Positions 18,901 to 26,370 of a stretch of DNA of 64,000 nt are shown here, in pieces (within the stretch, counting starts at the first letter, position 1; each line of letters begins with the position of its first letter). This DNA is from an uncultured Bacteroidota bacterium. Lineage in GTDB: Bacteria > Bacteroidota > Bacteroidia > Bacteroidales > P3. The stretch lies in the NCBI GenBank assembly GCA_902791695.1, contig CADAWR010000003.1:1-64000 (forward strand). Direction: 5' to 3'. The translations under genes and the position numbers were made by a program. The notes below the pieces were generated by a model, which saw only the letters and a list, made by a program, of their open reading frames with translations, made no database searches and had not been told where the DNA came from.

Positions 18901-20664
18901 CACTATGGTGCCATAGCTAAAGCCAGTGGCATAGGTTATCTCAAGGTTGGCATTCAGGCCTGCGGGAACACTACCAACCAGGTTGCTGAAGTTACCGTAA
19001 TGGGTGGATGCACTGACAGGACGGCTGTTATTAACCACCTCGTCGCCATAACCGAAGCTGACATTGGTAATACCACTGCCATCAACATTGTTGGACGAAG
19101 GCTCGCAATAGCCCGTATAGAACGGCATGCTTATGACAACACTCTCATCCGAGCCGCACTGCGAATGTATGCTGAAAGTGTAGTTGGTATTAGCAGCCAA
19201 ATCGCCAATCGTGACGGTATTGTCGCCTGTAGACCCCGTGGCTACTATGCTGTCTCCTATCGTTAACTCATACACATAGAGTCCCGACTCATCCTCCCAT
19301 GCCAAGGTCACCTCTTCTTCCGTGAGGGAGGCTATAACCAGTCCGGCAGGAGGCATGCAGTCCGGCACATCGGTTACATGCAGTGTATAGTCGCGCGCCA
19401 CAGCAAAGTTTGAGGCAAAACAGGAATTGGCCTCTGCCGCAGCATTGGCCGATGTGATATAGGAGTCAAAAGCCATGTCGGCACCCGCTATGCGCATACG
19501 GTAGAAACCAGGCTCCTGTTCAGCAGGTACCATAAAACTGGCGTTCACTATAGAGGGAACCGTTATACCGCTCACACCGTACCATACGACTTCATTGCCA
19601 TCAAAAATATAATTCTTATTCCAGTCAACCCAGATTATCGTACCATAGTCGTAACCGTCCGTAGAATACGTGATGGCCACATTAGCCGGTGTGCCGGCAG
19701 GAACGGCACCCGACAAGCTACTGTTAACATAGTAACCAAGTGTGTTGTCATTCACAACCTCCTCCGCAGTGCCGAAAGTGACATTGGTAATACCACTGCC
19801 GTCATAACTGGTGATGGCAGGCTCACAATAAAAGAGGTTGATGGCCATATCCATCGTATAGCTCGAGGTATCGCCGGGGCCGCACACGCCGGCAACACGG
19901 AAATAATAGCCCGTACCTGCGATAAGGTTTTCTATGACGACCTCAGTGTCTGACACCACTCCTTCATCCACCAGCGAGTCGTTAGCGCTGTTGTATAAGT
20001 GCCATATATAGCTGCTGTTTTCACCGCTCCATGTTACCGTGGCTGTCGTCTCTGTCGCTTCCACAAGCGTCACATCGGCTGGACGCGAACATTCTGACAT
20101 TTCATGCAGGTCTACATTGTCAATACTCATTTGCGCAATCATAGTACCCTGCGCAGCCTGCACCCTAAAGATGATATTGCGGCCTTCGCTTTCAATATTG
20201 GCAAACGATATATTTTCGCCAACAATAGCCCCGTTACCGTTGCTAATAACATGTAGCAAGGTATCAATCGGTGTTACGTTATACACATATACATCAGGCT
20301 CTATTACACCCACCAGCAGTTCTGTGGGAGACGTGCTGCTGTAGTTGAATGACAGCTCCAGACCATTCATGTCAATGTCCTCGCCCACAGGTGGCATTAT
20401 AGCCCACATCACGTTATTGCCAAACATGTTACGAATATAGTAATACAGCTGCTCACCATTTACAATCGGCATCATGGCGTATCCTGTGCTCATACCCTTG
20501 CGCCAGCATGGGATGCTGTCGTCCGTGGTCGCATCGGGGATACCGCTGAAATCCTCCAGCCAAGGCAACGATTCAATGGTGCAGGGGTTACTGCTCTGCG
20601 CACTTATAGACAACGGCAATACCGTCATTGTTATTATCGCCAAAACACATAAAAGCTTTTTCAT
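15934..20664 (-). CDS. T9SS-secreted multidomain adhesin (Fn3, GEVED, jelly-roll domains)
   Basis: A 1576-residue surface or secreted protein. After the signal peptide (1-22) come a cleaved-adhesin-like jelly roll (about 25-195), then alternating Fn3 domains and three GEVED-type domains (about 280-430, 525-680 and 1255-1415), recognisable by WVDWNxNxxFD...E and YRMRIxGxD. Two more jelly rolls lie at about 765-930 and 1020-1170. A Gly/Trp repeat (HLFTGWVNTSGDTLSREN) precedes the type A T9SS sorting domain (YPNPANSTVTIKG, GAYFVRI, VVRKLIIK). Cargo of this type crosses the outer membrane through T9SS and usually loses the tail. Ligand unknown. Confidence 0.9.
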   Translation of the reverse strand: MKKLLCVLAIITMTVLPLSISAQSSNPCTIESLPWLEDFSGIPDATTDDSIPCWRKGMSTGYAMMPIVNGEQLYYYIRNMFGNNVMWAIMPPVGEDIDMNGLELSFNYSSTSPTELLVGVIEPDVYVYNVTPIDTLLHVISNGNGAIVGENISFANIESEGRNIIFRVQAAQGTMIAQMSIDNVDLHEMSECSRPADVTLVEATETTATVTWSGENSSYIWHLYNSANDSLVDEGVVSDTEVVIENLIAGTGYYFRVAGVCGPGDTSSYTMDMAINLFYCEPAITSYDGSGITNVTFGTAEEVVNDNTLGYYVNSSLSGAVPAGTPANVAITYSTDGYDYGTIIWVDWNKNYIFDGNEVVWYGVSGITVPSIVNASFMVPAEQEPGFYRMRIAGADMAFDSYITSANAAAEANSCFASNFAVARDYTLHVTDVPDCMPPAGLVIASLTEEEVTLAWEDESGLYVYELTIGDSIVATGSTGDNTVTIGDLAANTNYTFSIHSQCGSDESVVISMPFYTGYCEPSSNNVDGSGITNVSFGYGDEVVNNSRPVSASTHYGNFSNLVGSVPAGLNANLEITYATGFSYGTIVWVDWNRNMVFDRDEVVYVGESLSDNPTTLSASFPVLASQDTGLYRMRIAGADMAFDDYTGSIQAAAALDPCFSTNWATAQDYTIRVTEAPNCVPPANLTLDSITATAIYLSWTPQGQGTQWIVNVNDSVELVAGITNVAIENLDANTEYIITVRTYCGGSDTSIAISGTYTTECNIISVLPWDEGFENYPVYPTITPETLFDDPCWTMLNPGYSYPVVVQGTAHTGDNALLMGSDVYINTTLGLPVIDAPLNTLQLTLWLYSSYGNANVEVGVLSNPSDANSFHMVAVCAPTENSEYQQFEVNFDGYNSGVIALRYGGTYYNSIYVDDISVRVAPSCRKAQGVAVRSVESDGATVVITDTNNVMNYRVVMFAGEDTAYNQLVTDTVVTVYGLASGTFYRVEVSSLCSDGTETIPVFTTFNTECTAIDTLPFGENFDNWPVGYNASFNPCWARGPEENKPYIERDGDNRYLNISNYGNDYGYVIMPMLGDTVSINTLELSMEIKSVNNSYGELLVGMIDSNVFVQNMTPIDTIASVNTSSSVFDTRFVSFANYQGEKRYILLYSTSNEIDIDNMSLHLLPTCAHVENVAVEVNGLSAAFTWDGVTPEYQYRLVDAGTDSIVATAIVSDTFAVVNNLEIDGDYVFNVRSVCGAGDTGLWMGNVAIHYGYCVPEINNVDGNGITNVTFGTNEIVNNNDGPSARPYYGNYSNLVGDAPAGTQFVVNITYSTNYSYGTIVWIDWNGNMQFEGSEMVAYGTSLQEATSILAAIIDIPAGQDTGLYRMRIMGSDYEFDSYVTSAADAALADACSALNWGVCHDYTLRVTEGDPIVTYHVTLSSADPSMGSVTPNGITEVVMGNNFTALATPASNHLFTGWVNTSGDTLSRENPYTFIVNSDVTLIGTFRYEGVGIESASSDAVSLYPNPANSTVTIKGIAPKSIVTLVDINGHVCGQWSAEEWSMTIDLDGYTTGAYFVRIVGEQAVVVRKLIIK

Positions 20665-20743
20665 AATTAGGGCTTATTATTGTTATTACTATATTACTAT
20701 AATTCAAACGCATGTACGCATTTCACACATACCGCCACAAACG

Positions 20744-20774
20744 CAAACATACACTATTTTTTCTACTTGCGCAA
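20744..20774 (-). promoter_or_regulatory. Promoter of the 1576-aa adhesin gene
   Basis: Minus-strand TATGTTTG (20744-20751) is preceded about 20 nt upstream by TTG. It leaves a leader of roughly 77 nt before the ATG at 20664. Confidence 0.5.
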
Positions 20775-20800
20775 CTTTTTTTGTCACAGGGATGCATATG

Positions 20801-22477
20801 TCAGTATTCCAACACCAATACGCCGCTCACTGCCCAGTGGCTGAACATGCCCTCGACGGGCTTGCCCTGCGGGATGGCGACAGTGAGGGTGTGCTCCTCG
20901 CCGTCGATCCAAGGCGAGAGGTCGAAGTAGACGGGCTGCGTGGCGGTACCGGGGCACCAGCCGGAACGCGAGAAGTCGGACGAAGAGAGGCCGTTCCAGA
21001 AGTTGCCAGAGACGGGGTTGAGGTCGCGGTAGCAGCCGCAGTCCTGCCGCCATGGGGTGTGGGTGAAGGCGGGTTTTTCGTCGATGAGAATGGTGTTCTG
21101 CTTGGGCACGAACTCGTCGCCCTCGCCCCAGCCGCCGTGGCCGGTGGCGATGTAGCGGAGCTTGGCCGATTTCGTCTCTGGATATAATTTGAAGATAACC
21201 GTCAGCGAGTCGGTGGCGAACAGTTTGCCGTAGTTCTGCCCTGCCATTTCGAGCACGTTGCAAGTGTTGAAGAGCGGCAGCGCTAGCCCTAATTCCTCCA
21301 TGTTGTCCTCTGGAATAGTATAGTCGTTGGGATACGACTTGATGTCGACGGTGACGATGTGGCCGCCGCCGTCGTAGTTGCCTATCCATGCACCGATGAC
21401 CACGTCGCCGTCGAAGTGATAAAGGTCGGTGATTTCCTGGCGGTAATAGGTCTCGTCACGCCAGTCGATGCCGTAGCCCTTCATACGCTCGTTGAAGTGG
21501 CCCACGCCGAAGGGGGTGAAGAAGCGCACCAACTCGAGTGGCGCATCGTAGCCCGTCTGCGAGATCATGCCCTGGTAGCGCTGGCCGTCACGGCCGACGA
21601 AGGTGGGCAGCGAGTCGGGATGCTGGTTGATGCCTTCGAAGAAGCCCGGTGTGACGATGAAGAGCGAACCGGTGCGGTCGTAGGCGTCGCCGTTGCTCTG
21701 CTGGTGTATCTCCACGAAGTGCTGGTAATGGTGCGGCAGACGGGGTAGTTTGACCTTCTTGAGGATGAGGGTGCCGCCGGCGTAATTAAGCACAGTGTCG
21801 GCAGGAATGGCACGAATGCCACCGTCGATATGTGCATTCTCCTTGCCCCAGCAAATCTGCTCGTGGTCGAAGATGCGGGTGGTGACCACCAGACGTTCCT
21901 TCATGATACAGTCGAGTTCTCTCGGCGACACCCTCCTTCCACCTGCCACTGGCGACTGACTATTGGCCACTTTCTTCACATTCTCTGCCTTCACCAGCTT
22001 CATCCGCAACTGTCCGTTGCGGTGATACTCACGCAGCACGCCTTTATTCAGCCCATAATACGGCAGCGGCGTGACGTTAACCTGAGCCTTCTCGTCCATC
22101 ACAAACACCAGTGTGTTACTGTTGACAGAACACGTGTGCCGGTTGCCATCCACCCGCCATTCAAGGTCTCCCCGTGTAAAGCCCGTTCGGTAATAATACA
22201 CCGTGTCGTCATACGAGGCCGTCACCGTGATACTGTCCTCGCCATAGTCCACGCTCGTCACCGTCTGGCAGTAGCCCTGTATCAGCTGGCCGTTAGGCTT
22301 GGGTGTTGTGATGGTAATCACATTCCCCACCCTCTCAACGGTAACCACAGTGGTGTCTGTCACGTCACCGTAGTCGTACTGGTGGTACGTGAACCTGTTG
22401 GCATCCTTGGGTATCTTCACCTGTGCCACCGTGAGCAACGGCAGCGCGGCAAGCAGCAGTATAGCAATTCTTTTCAT
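20801..22477 (-). CDS. PNGase F-like peptide:N-glycosidase
   Basis: Predicted exported amidase cleaving N-glycans from asparagine. The start at 22477 gives a signal peptide (MKRIAILLLAALPLLTVAQ); an upstream in-frame ATG lies before the likely promoter. The protein is 558 aa, longer than Elizabethkingia PNGase F (about 314 mature), because roughly 230 residues precede the catalytic part. The two-domain core is recognisable: DAYDRTGSLFI with Asp267 (PNGase F Asp60), FFTPFGVGHF (RFITPYWVG in PNGase F), GGWGEGDEF with Glu455 (equivalent to Glu206), and SGNFWNGLSSSDFSRSGWCPG near 490-510. The Glu118-equivalent appears to be Gly. No T9SS tail is visible. Confidence 0.82.
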   Translation of the reverse strand: MKRIAILLLAALPLLTVAQVKIPKDANRFTYHQYDYGDVTDTTVVTVERVGNVITITTPKPNGQLIQGYCQTVTSVDYGEDSITVTASYDDTVYYYRTGFTRGDLEWRVDGNRHTCSVNSNTLVFVMDEKAQVNVTPLPYYGLNKGVLREYHRNGQLRMKLVKAENVKKVANSQSPVAGGRRVSPRELDCIMKERLVVTTRIFDHEQICWGKENAHIDGGIRAIPADTVLNYAGGTLILKKVKLPRLPHHYQHFVEIHQQSNGDAYDRTGSLFIVTPGFFEGINQHPDSLPTFVGRDGQRYQGMISQTGYDAPLELVRFFTPFGVGHFNERMKGYGIDWRDETYYRQEITDLYHFDGDVVIGAWIGNYDGGGHIVTVDIKSYPNDYTIPEDNMEELGLALPLFNTCNVLEMAGQNYGKLFATDSLTVIFKLYPETKSAKLRYIATGHGGWGEGDEFVPKQNTILIDEKPAFTHTPWRQDCGCYRDLNPVSGNFWNGLSSSDFSRSGWCPGTATQPVYFDLSPWIDGEEHTLTVAIPQGKPVEGMFSHWAVSGVLVLEY

Positions 22478-22505
22478 GCTGGTTTTTGTTGATAGTTTCA
22501 CAATG

Positions 22506-22513
22506 CAAAGATA
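22506..22513 (-). promoter_or_regulatory. -7 box of the PNGase F-like gene
   Basis: Minus-strand TATCTTTG, about 28 nt before the ATG at 22477. It supports that ATG rather than the one at 22516. The -33 element is poor. Confidence 0.5.
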
Positions 22514-22545
22514 CAACTTTTTCGCATCATAACGATTATTTTGCG

Positions 22546-22553
22546 TAATTTTG
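22546..22553 (+). promoter_or_regulatory. -7 box of the DUF4271 gene
   Basis: TAATTTTG fits TAnnTTTG and lies 23 nt before the ATG at 22577. It supports that start over an upstream in-frame ATG at 22541, which would lie inside the promoter. It is divergent from the box at 22506. Confidence 0.5.
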
Positions 22554-22576
22554 CACCGCAGAAAGGATTAAGAATA

Positions 22577-23458
22577 ATGACCGTGCGTAAGTGTATCGTA
22601 TTGTTGCTATGCGTGTTGCTATCCATGAGCACTTTTGCCCAGACGGACGAAAACGCGCAGCCTTTCTACCTGTGGGACACACCTTACCAGCAGCCTGAGC
22701 AAACCGAAGTCAACACCGGCATTTCCCTCGACAGCATCTTCCCCATGCGCGAGATACAGCCCCCCATGGTGCGCCGTTCCCTTTTCACACATACTACCCT
22801 GCCCGTCACCCACGACGACCTCCAGCAACGCACAGCAGCGGCACCGGCGCCGTGGATCTTTGTGGCCTTGGTGTTACTTATCGCCCTTATGTTCCTCTAC
22901 TACAACCGCAACAAGTTCCATATCTCGGCACTGTTCATGGCCGCTGCCGACCATCGCGCCATGGACCGCCTGGTACGCGGTGCCAACCTCAATGCCACAC
23001 GCCTTGCACCAATGGGACTCTTCGTCACCACAGCCATCGCCACCAGTGGCTACCTCATGGCCCTCACCCACAACGGCATAGTCATCTGGCTGCTGTGCAT
23101 CGTCACTCTGGCGGCAGCCTACATGCTCCGCAATCTAGTGGCACGCCTGCTGGGCAACGTCTTCGACGACAAGGACGCGGTTTCCGTCTGCATCACCAGC
23201 AACTACATTTATCACCTGCTTCTCGCAACCGCCCTGGCTCCCTTGCTGCTGCTCCAGGCCTACTTGCCATGGGGCCGCGATATCATTTTCTACATCATGG
23301 CAGCCCTCACAGCGCTGTGCCTCATCATACGCCTCATTAGATCCTTGCAACTTTTTTTAACATTCTCAAAAAGCCGCAGTTTCTATCTTTTTTTCTATCT
23401 TTGCACCGTCGAAGCAGTACCTCTCCTGGTACTCGCAAAGTGGTTTTTGATACAATAG
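22577..23458 (+). CDS. DUF4271 family membrane protein
   Basis: A 293-residue Bacteroidetes-specific membrane protein. A signal-like segment (MTVRKCIVLLLCVLLSMSTFAQ) is followed by a soluble stretch to about residue 90 and then six or seven hydrophobic helices, including IFVALVLLIALMFLYY and the last YLFFYLCTVEAVPLLVLAKW. The C-terminal half matches DUF4271 in length and pattern. In Bacteroidetes this gene commonly precedes hemD, as here (32 bp gap). Function unknown. Confidence 0.82.
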   Translation: MTVRKCIVLLLCVLLSMSTFAQTDENAQPFYLWDTPYQQPEQTEVNTGISLDSIFPMREIQPPMVRRSLFTHTTLPVTHDDLQQRTAAAPAPWIFVALVLLIALMFLYYNRNKFHISALFMAAADHRAMDRLVRGANLNATRLAPMGLFVTTAIATSGYLMALTHNGIVIWLLCIVTLAAAYMLRNLVARLLGNVFDDKDAVSVCITSNYIYHLLLATALAPLLLLQAYLPWGRDIIFYIMAALTALCLIIRLIRSLQLFLTFSKSRSFYLFFYLCTVEAVPLLVLAKWFLIQ

Positions 23459-23490
23459 ACCAGACAGTTGAGATATTATAAGTATTGAGC

Positions 23491-24726
23491 ATGAAAATCA
23501 AGAAAATCCTCATTTCGCAACCGGCACCCGCCGATTTGGAGAAATCACCCTACCGCAATTTAGTTCACAAATATAACGTCGACATAACTTTCTACAAGTT
23601 TTTCGAGGTCGTTGGCATATCTGCCTCGGACTTCCGCAAGACCCGCATACACATCGCCGACTACTCAGCTGTCATCTTCAACAGCAAGAATTCCATAGAG
23701 CACTTCTTCCGTATGGTCAAAGAGCTCCGCGAAACCGTGAGCGACGACATGAAATACTTCTGCTCCACCGAGGCCATAGCCCTCTACCTGCAGAACTTCA
23801 TCCAATACCGTAAACGCAAGGTCTTCTTCGGCAACCAGTACTTCTCAGACCTCCTCGAGGTCATGGCCAAGCACCGCGACGAAAAATACCTCTTCCCCTG
23901 CTCCGACGAGAAGCAGACCGAGTACACCAAAGCCCTCGACAAGGCCAAATTCAAATACACCAAGGCCCCGATGTACACCTCCAAGGCCCGCGACCTCACC
24001 AAGTTCGACATCGACAGTTTCGACGCCATCGCGCTCTTCTCGCCCATCGGCGTGCGCAGCCTCGTCAAGAACTTCCCCGACATCAAGGACCGCAACATAC
24101 TGATTGCCGCCTTCGGCACCTCCACCCATGCCGCCCTCAAGGAGCACGGCATCAAGCTCAACATAGCAGCACCCACACAGTCGGCCCCCTCCATGGCCAT
24201 GGCCATCGAGAACCACATCCTCGGCAAAGCACCTGAGAGCGTGGTCATCAGCAAGGGCGAAATCAGCAAGCACGGCGTGCGCAACACCATCACCACGTCG
24301 GCCAAGAAGAGCAAGCCCGTCATCGCCAACAAGGAAATCTACAAGCAGCGCATGGAGGAGAAGAAAGCCCAGGCCGCAGCACGCCGCGCAGCTCGCGCCG
24401 CCGAACGCGCCGCCAAAGAAGCCGAAGCCCAGGCCGCCGAGCGCGCCGCCAAGGAGGCTGCCGCCAAAGCCGCCAAGACCGCAGCAAAATCTGTAGCAAA
24501 GACCGCAGCAAAGACCACCACCAAGACAGCTGCCAAGCCTGCCGCAAAACCGGTGGCAAAACCCGCCACAAAGGTGGCCAAGCCTGCCGCAAAAGCAACA
24601 AAACCCGCTGCCAAGCCTGCCGCAAAAGCAACAAAACCCGCTGCCAAGCCTGCCGCAAAAGCGACGAAACCTGCCGCAAAGCCCGTGGCTAAAGCCGCCA
24701 AGACTACCACCACCAAGAAAAAATAA
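23491..24726 (+). CDS. hemD: Uroporphyrinogen-III synthase with a histone H1-like Lys/Ala/Pro tail
   Basis: HemD cyclises hydroxymethylbilane to uroporphyrinogen III in tetrapyrrole synthesis. The enzyme domain fills residues about 1-245, beginning KKILISQPAPADLEKSPY, with FNSKNSIEHFFRM, FSPIGVRSLVKNFPD and AFGTSTHAALKEHGI. The ATG at 23491 is preferred over a TTG two codons upstream. Beyond residue 245 the protein continues to 411: an Ala/Glu/Lys/Arg helix-prone stretch (about 283-330), then Lys-Pro-Ala-Ala repeats ending in KTTTTKKK. The enzyme normally stops near 250 residues. The stop codon overlaps the rnpA start by 1 bp. Confidence 0.85.
   Translation: MKIKKILISQPAPADLEKSPYRNLVHKYNVDITFYKFFEVVGISASDFRKTRIHIADYSAVIFNSKNSIEHFFRMVKELRETVSDDMKYFCSTEAIALYLQNFIQYRKRKVFFGNQYFSDLLEVMAKHRDEKYLFPCSDEKQTEYTKALDKAKFKYTKAPMYTSKARDLTKFDIDSFDAIALFSPIGVRSLVKNFPDIKDRNILIAAFGTSTHAALKEHGIKLNIAAPTQSAPSMAMAIENHILGKAPESVVISKGEISKHGVRNTITTSAKKSKPVIANKEIYKQRMEEKKAQAAARRAARAAERAAKEAEAQAAERAAKEAAAKAAKTAAKSVAKTAAKTTTKTAAKPAAKPVAKPATKVAKPAAKATKPAAKPAAKATKPAAKPAAKATKPAAKPVAKAAKTTTTKKK
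24580..24690 (+). repeat. 33-bp in-frame tandem repeat in the hemD tail
   Basis: About three consecutive units of 33 bp encode KPAAKATKPAA. Two are nearly identical at the DNA level, with small changes in the third, indicating recent tandem duplication. Confidence 0.85.
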
Positions 24727-25115
24727 TGCCATACACCTTTGGCAAAGAGGAGCGGCTCTGCAGCCGCAGCCTGATGGACAGGCTATACGCCGATGGCCAC
24801 CGCCTCATGGCGTTCCCCTTCAGCGTCCAGTGGCTCGTCGTCGATGGGCCGCAGCCCTGCCAAATCATGATTGTCGCACCCAAGCGTCGCTTCCGCCACG
24901 CCGTGGACCGCAACCATGTGCGCCGTCTCACGCGCGAGTGCTGGCGCCTCCGCAAGCAACACTTCTACACTTTTCTCCAGGAGCACAACCTCTGCCTCGT
25001 GCTCTCGCTGGTCTACGTCCACAACGAGGCAATGACCCACGACCAGCTCGCCAACAAGATGGACAAGCTCATAGCACTCCTCCGGCAGGACATCCTCAAA
25101 AGCCTTGAACAATGA
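24726..25115 (+). CDS. rnpA: Ribonuclease P protein component
   Basis: Protein subunit of RNase P, which matures the 5' end of tRNA. The RNR signature is present as [19 protein letters not shown] at about residues 54-72, after the N-terminal [17 protein letters not shown]. Length (129 aa) is normal. It overlaps hemD by 1 bp and yidD by 4 bp. Confidence 0.95.
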   Translation: MPYTFGKEERLCSRSLMDRLYADGHRLMAFPFSVQWLVVDGPQPCQIMIVAPKRRFRHAVDRNHVRRLTRECWRLRKQHFYTFLQEHNLCLVLSLVYVHNEAMTHDQLANKMDKLIALLRQDILKSLEQ

Positions 25116-25354
25116 AACGCCTGTGGCTCTTCGTCAAATCGCTGCTCGCCAAGCTTATGCTGGCGCTGATAGCCTTCTACCGCACCTGCATCTCGCCGCT
25201 GACGCCACCGGCATGCCGCTACACCCCCACCTGCTCGCAGTATGCACAGGAGGCCATCCGCAAGTACGGTCCCTTCCGCGGCGGCTGGCTTGCCCTTAAG
25301 CGCATACTTCGCTGCCACCCCTTCGGCGGCTCGGGCTACGATCCCGTACCCTGA
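25112..25354 (+). CDS. yidD: Membrane protein insertion efficiency factor YidD
   Basis: Small membrane-associated helper of YidC-dependent insertion. The 80 residues contain the whole family pattern: [39 protein letters not shown], and [14 protein letters not shown]. The rnpA-yidD pair is a widely conserved arrangement, here overlapping by ATGA. Confidence 0.97.
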   Translation: MKRLWLFVKSLLAKLMLALIAFYRTCISPLTPPACRYTPTCSQYAQEAIRKYGPFRGGWLALKRILRCHPFGGSGYDPVP

Positions 25355-25371
25355 AAAAAAATTCATCTTTT

Positions 25372-25402
25372 TTTCAGAAAATCAAATTTTTCTGTATATT
25401 TG
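25372..25402 (+). promoter_or_regulatory. Promoter of the unknown gene-kamB-kamC operon
   Basis: TATATTTG at 25395-25402 with TTTC 19 nt upstream (25372-25375). A transcript would begin near 25406 and carry phased array 3 within a leader of about 205 nt. Confidence 0.6.
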
Positions 25403-25457
25403 CAGCATCGCCGCAAAAGAGCCGAAACGATGTAAAGCCGTGTGCGGCAGGATACTA

Positions 25458-25578
25458 CACCGTATCCTCTCCGTCTGTTTTACGGTTGTTCTACGGTTGT
25501 TTAACGATTAAAACCGTCGAACAACCGGTGAACAACCGTAAAACAGACGGAGAGGGTACGGAGGGGATACGGACAAAA
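25458..25578. repeat. 11-bp-phased palindromic array, copy 3
   Basis: Eleven in-phase 11-mers: CACCGTATCCT, CTCCGTCTGTT, TTACGGTTGTT, CTACGGTTGTT, TAACGATTAAA, then ACCGTCGAACA, ACCGGTGAACA, ACCGTAAAACA, GACGGAGAGGG, TACGGAGGGGA, TACGGACAAAA. The two halves are inverted repeats with a few mismatches. It lies inside the predicted 5' leader, 32 bp before the ATG at 25611. Confidence 0.85.
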
Positions 25579-25610
25579 TACATACCAACATCATAAAAAA
25601 AAACAATACT

Positions 25611-26360
25611 ATGGCAAAAGAAAAGATGACAGGGCTGCTGGTGAACGGCAGCGTGAGGACAGCAGGCGTTACCTTCTACACCAAGAACGGTAAGACCATT
25701 ATGCGCGCCGCTACGAGCAACCAGCCGCGCCGCAACAGCCGCAACCAGTTTATGGCCCGCCAGCGCATGAAACACACCACCATGCTGTGGAGCGCCTTGA
25801 AGGACAGCGACCCCATGTTCGGCGGTGCCACGAGCGCCTACAGCCGCTTCTGCACGCTGGCAAGCACCCTGCCGGTAATCTTCACTCCGCGCCAGGGCGA
25901 GTATTCCAACGCCACACTGCTGCTGCCGGGCATGCCGGTGAGCGACGGCACCCTGCCTTCGGTGAAGCAGAGTCTTGGCCGCGCCGACGGCCAGTCGGCA
26001 TTGGTGACCGAGCTTAAGCCCACCGTGCTGGGCCGCAACGAGGAGCTGCGCCTGTACTGCCTGCGCCAGACCGAGGAGAACGGCACGCCGAAGCTGCGCG
26101 TGAGCTACGCCCCGGTGCCGCGCCGCGGCGAGGGTAGCGTGGGTGGCAACACCTACAACGTGCTCACCCAGGACGACGGTACGCTGGCTCTGTCAGGCAC
26201 CTGCTTTGCCGACGACAACACGGGCTGGGCTCTGGTGCGCATCGACGGCGACCGCTGCTCGAGCCAGACGGTGGTCACCCGCTGCCGCCGCTATGAGGCC
26301 TTCACCACCGACGAGGCCATGAAGCGCAGCGCCGAAAGCTACGGCGGCCTGACTGAATAG
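25611..26360 (+). CDS. Conserved protein of unknown function, paralogue A
   Basis: A 249-residue protein of no family I can name. It is clearly paralogous to the product at 59799: both share GxTFYxxNGK, RxATSxQPxRxxRxQFxARQ, TAYSRF, VKQxLG, GTPK, QTVxTR and a final SYGGLT. No signal peptide or membrane segment is seen. The first 60 residues are strongly basic (RRNSRNQFMARQRMKH), compatible with nucleic-acid binding, and the remainder looks beta-rich. It is first in an operon, 10 bp before kamB, and a phased array occupies its leader. An autoregulatory link is speculation. Confidence 0.7.
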   Translation: MAKEKMTGLLVNGSVRTAGVTFYTKNGKTIMRAATSNQPRRNSRNQFMARQRMKHTTMLWSALKDSDPMFGGATSAYSRFCTLASTLPVIFTPRQGEYSNATLLLPGMPVSDGTLPSVKQSLGRADGQSALVTELKPTVLGRNEELRLYCLRQTEENGTPKLRVSYAPVPRRGEGSVGGNTYNVLTQDDGTLALSGTCFADDNTGWALVRIDGDRCSSQTVVTRCRRYEAFTTDEAMKRSAESYGGLTE

Positions 26361-26370
26361 CGGCAAGGCG

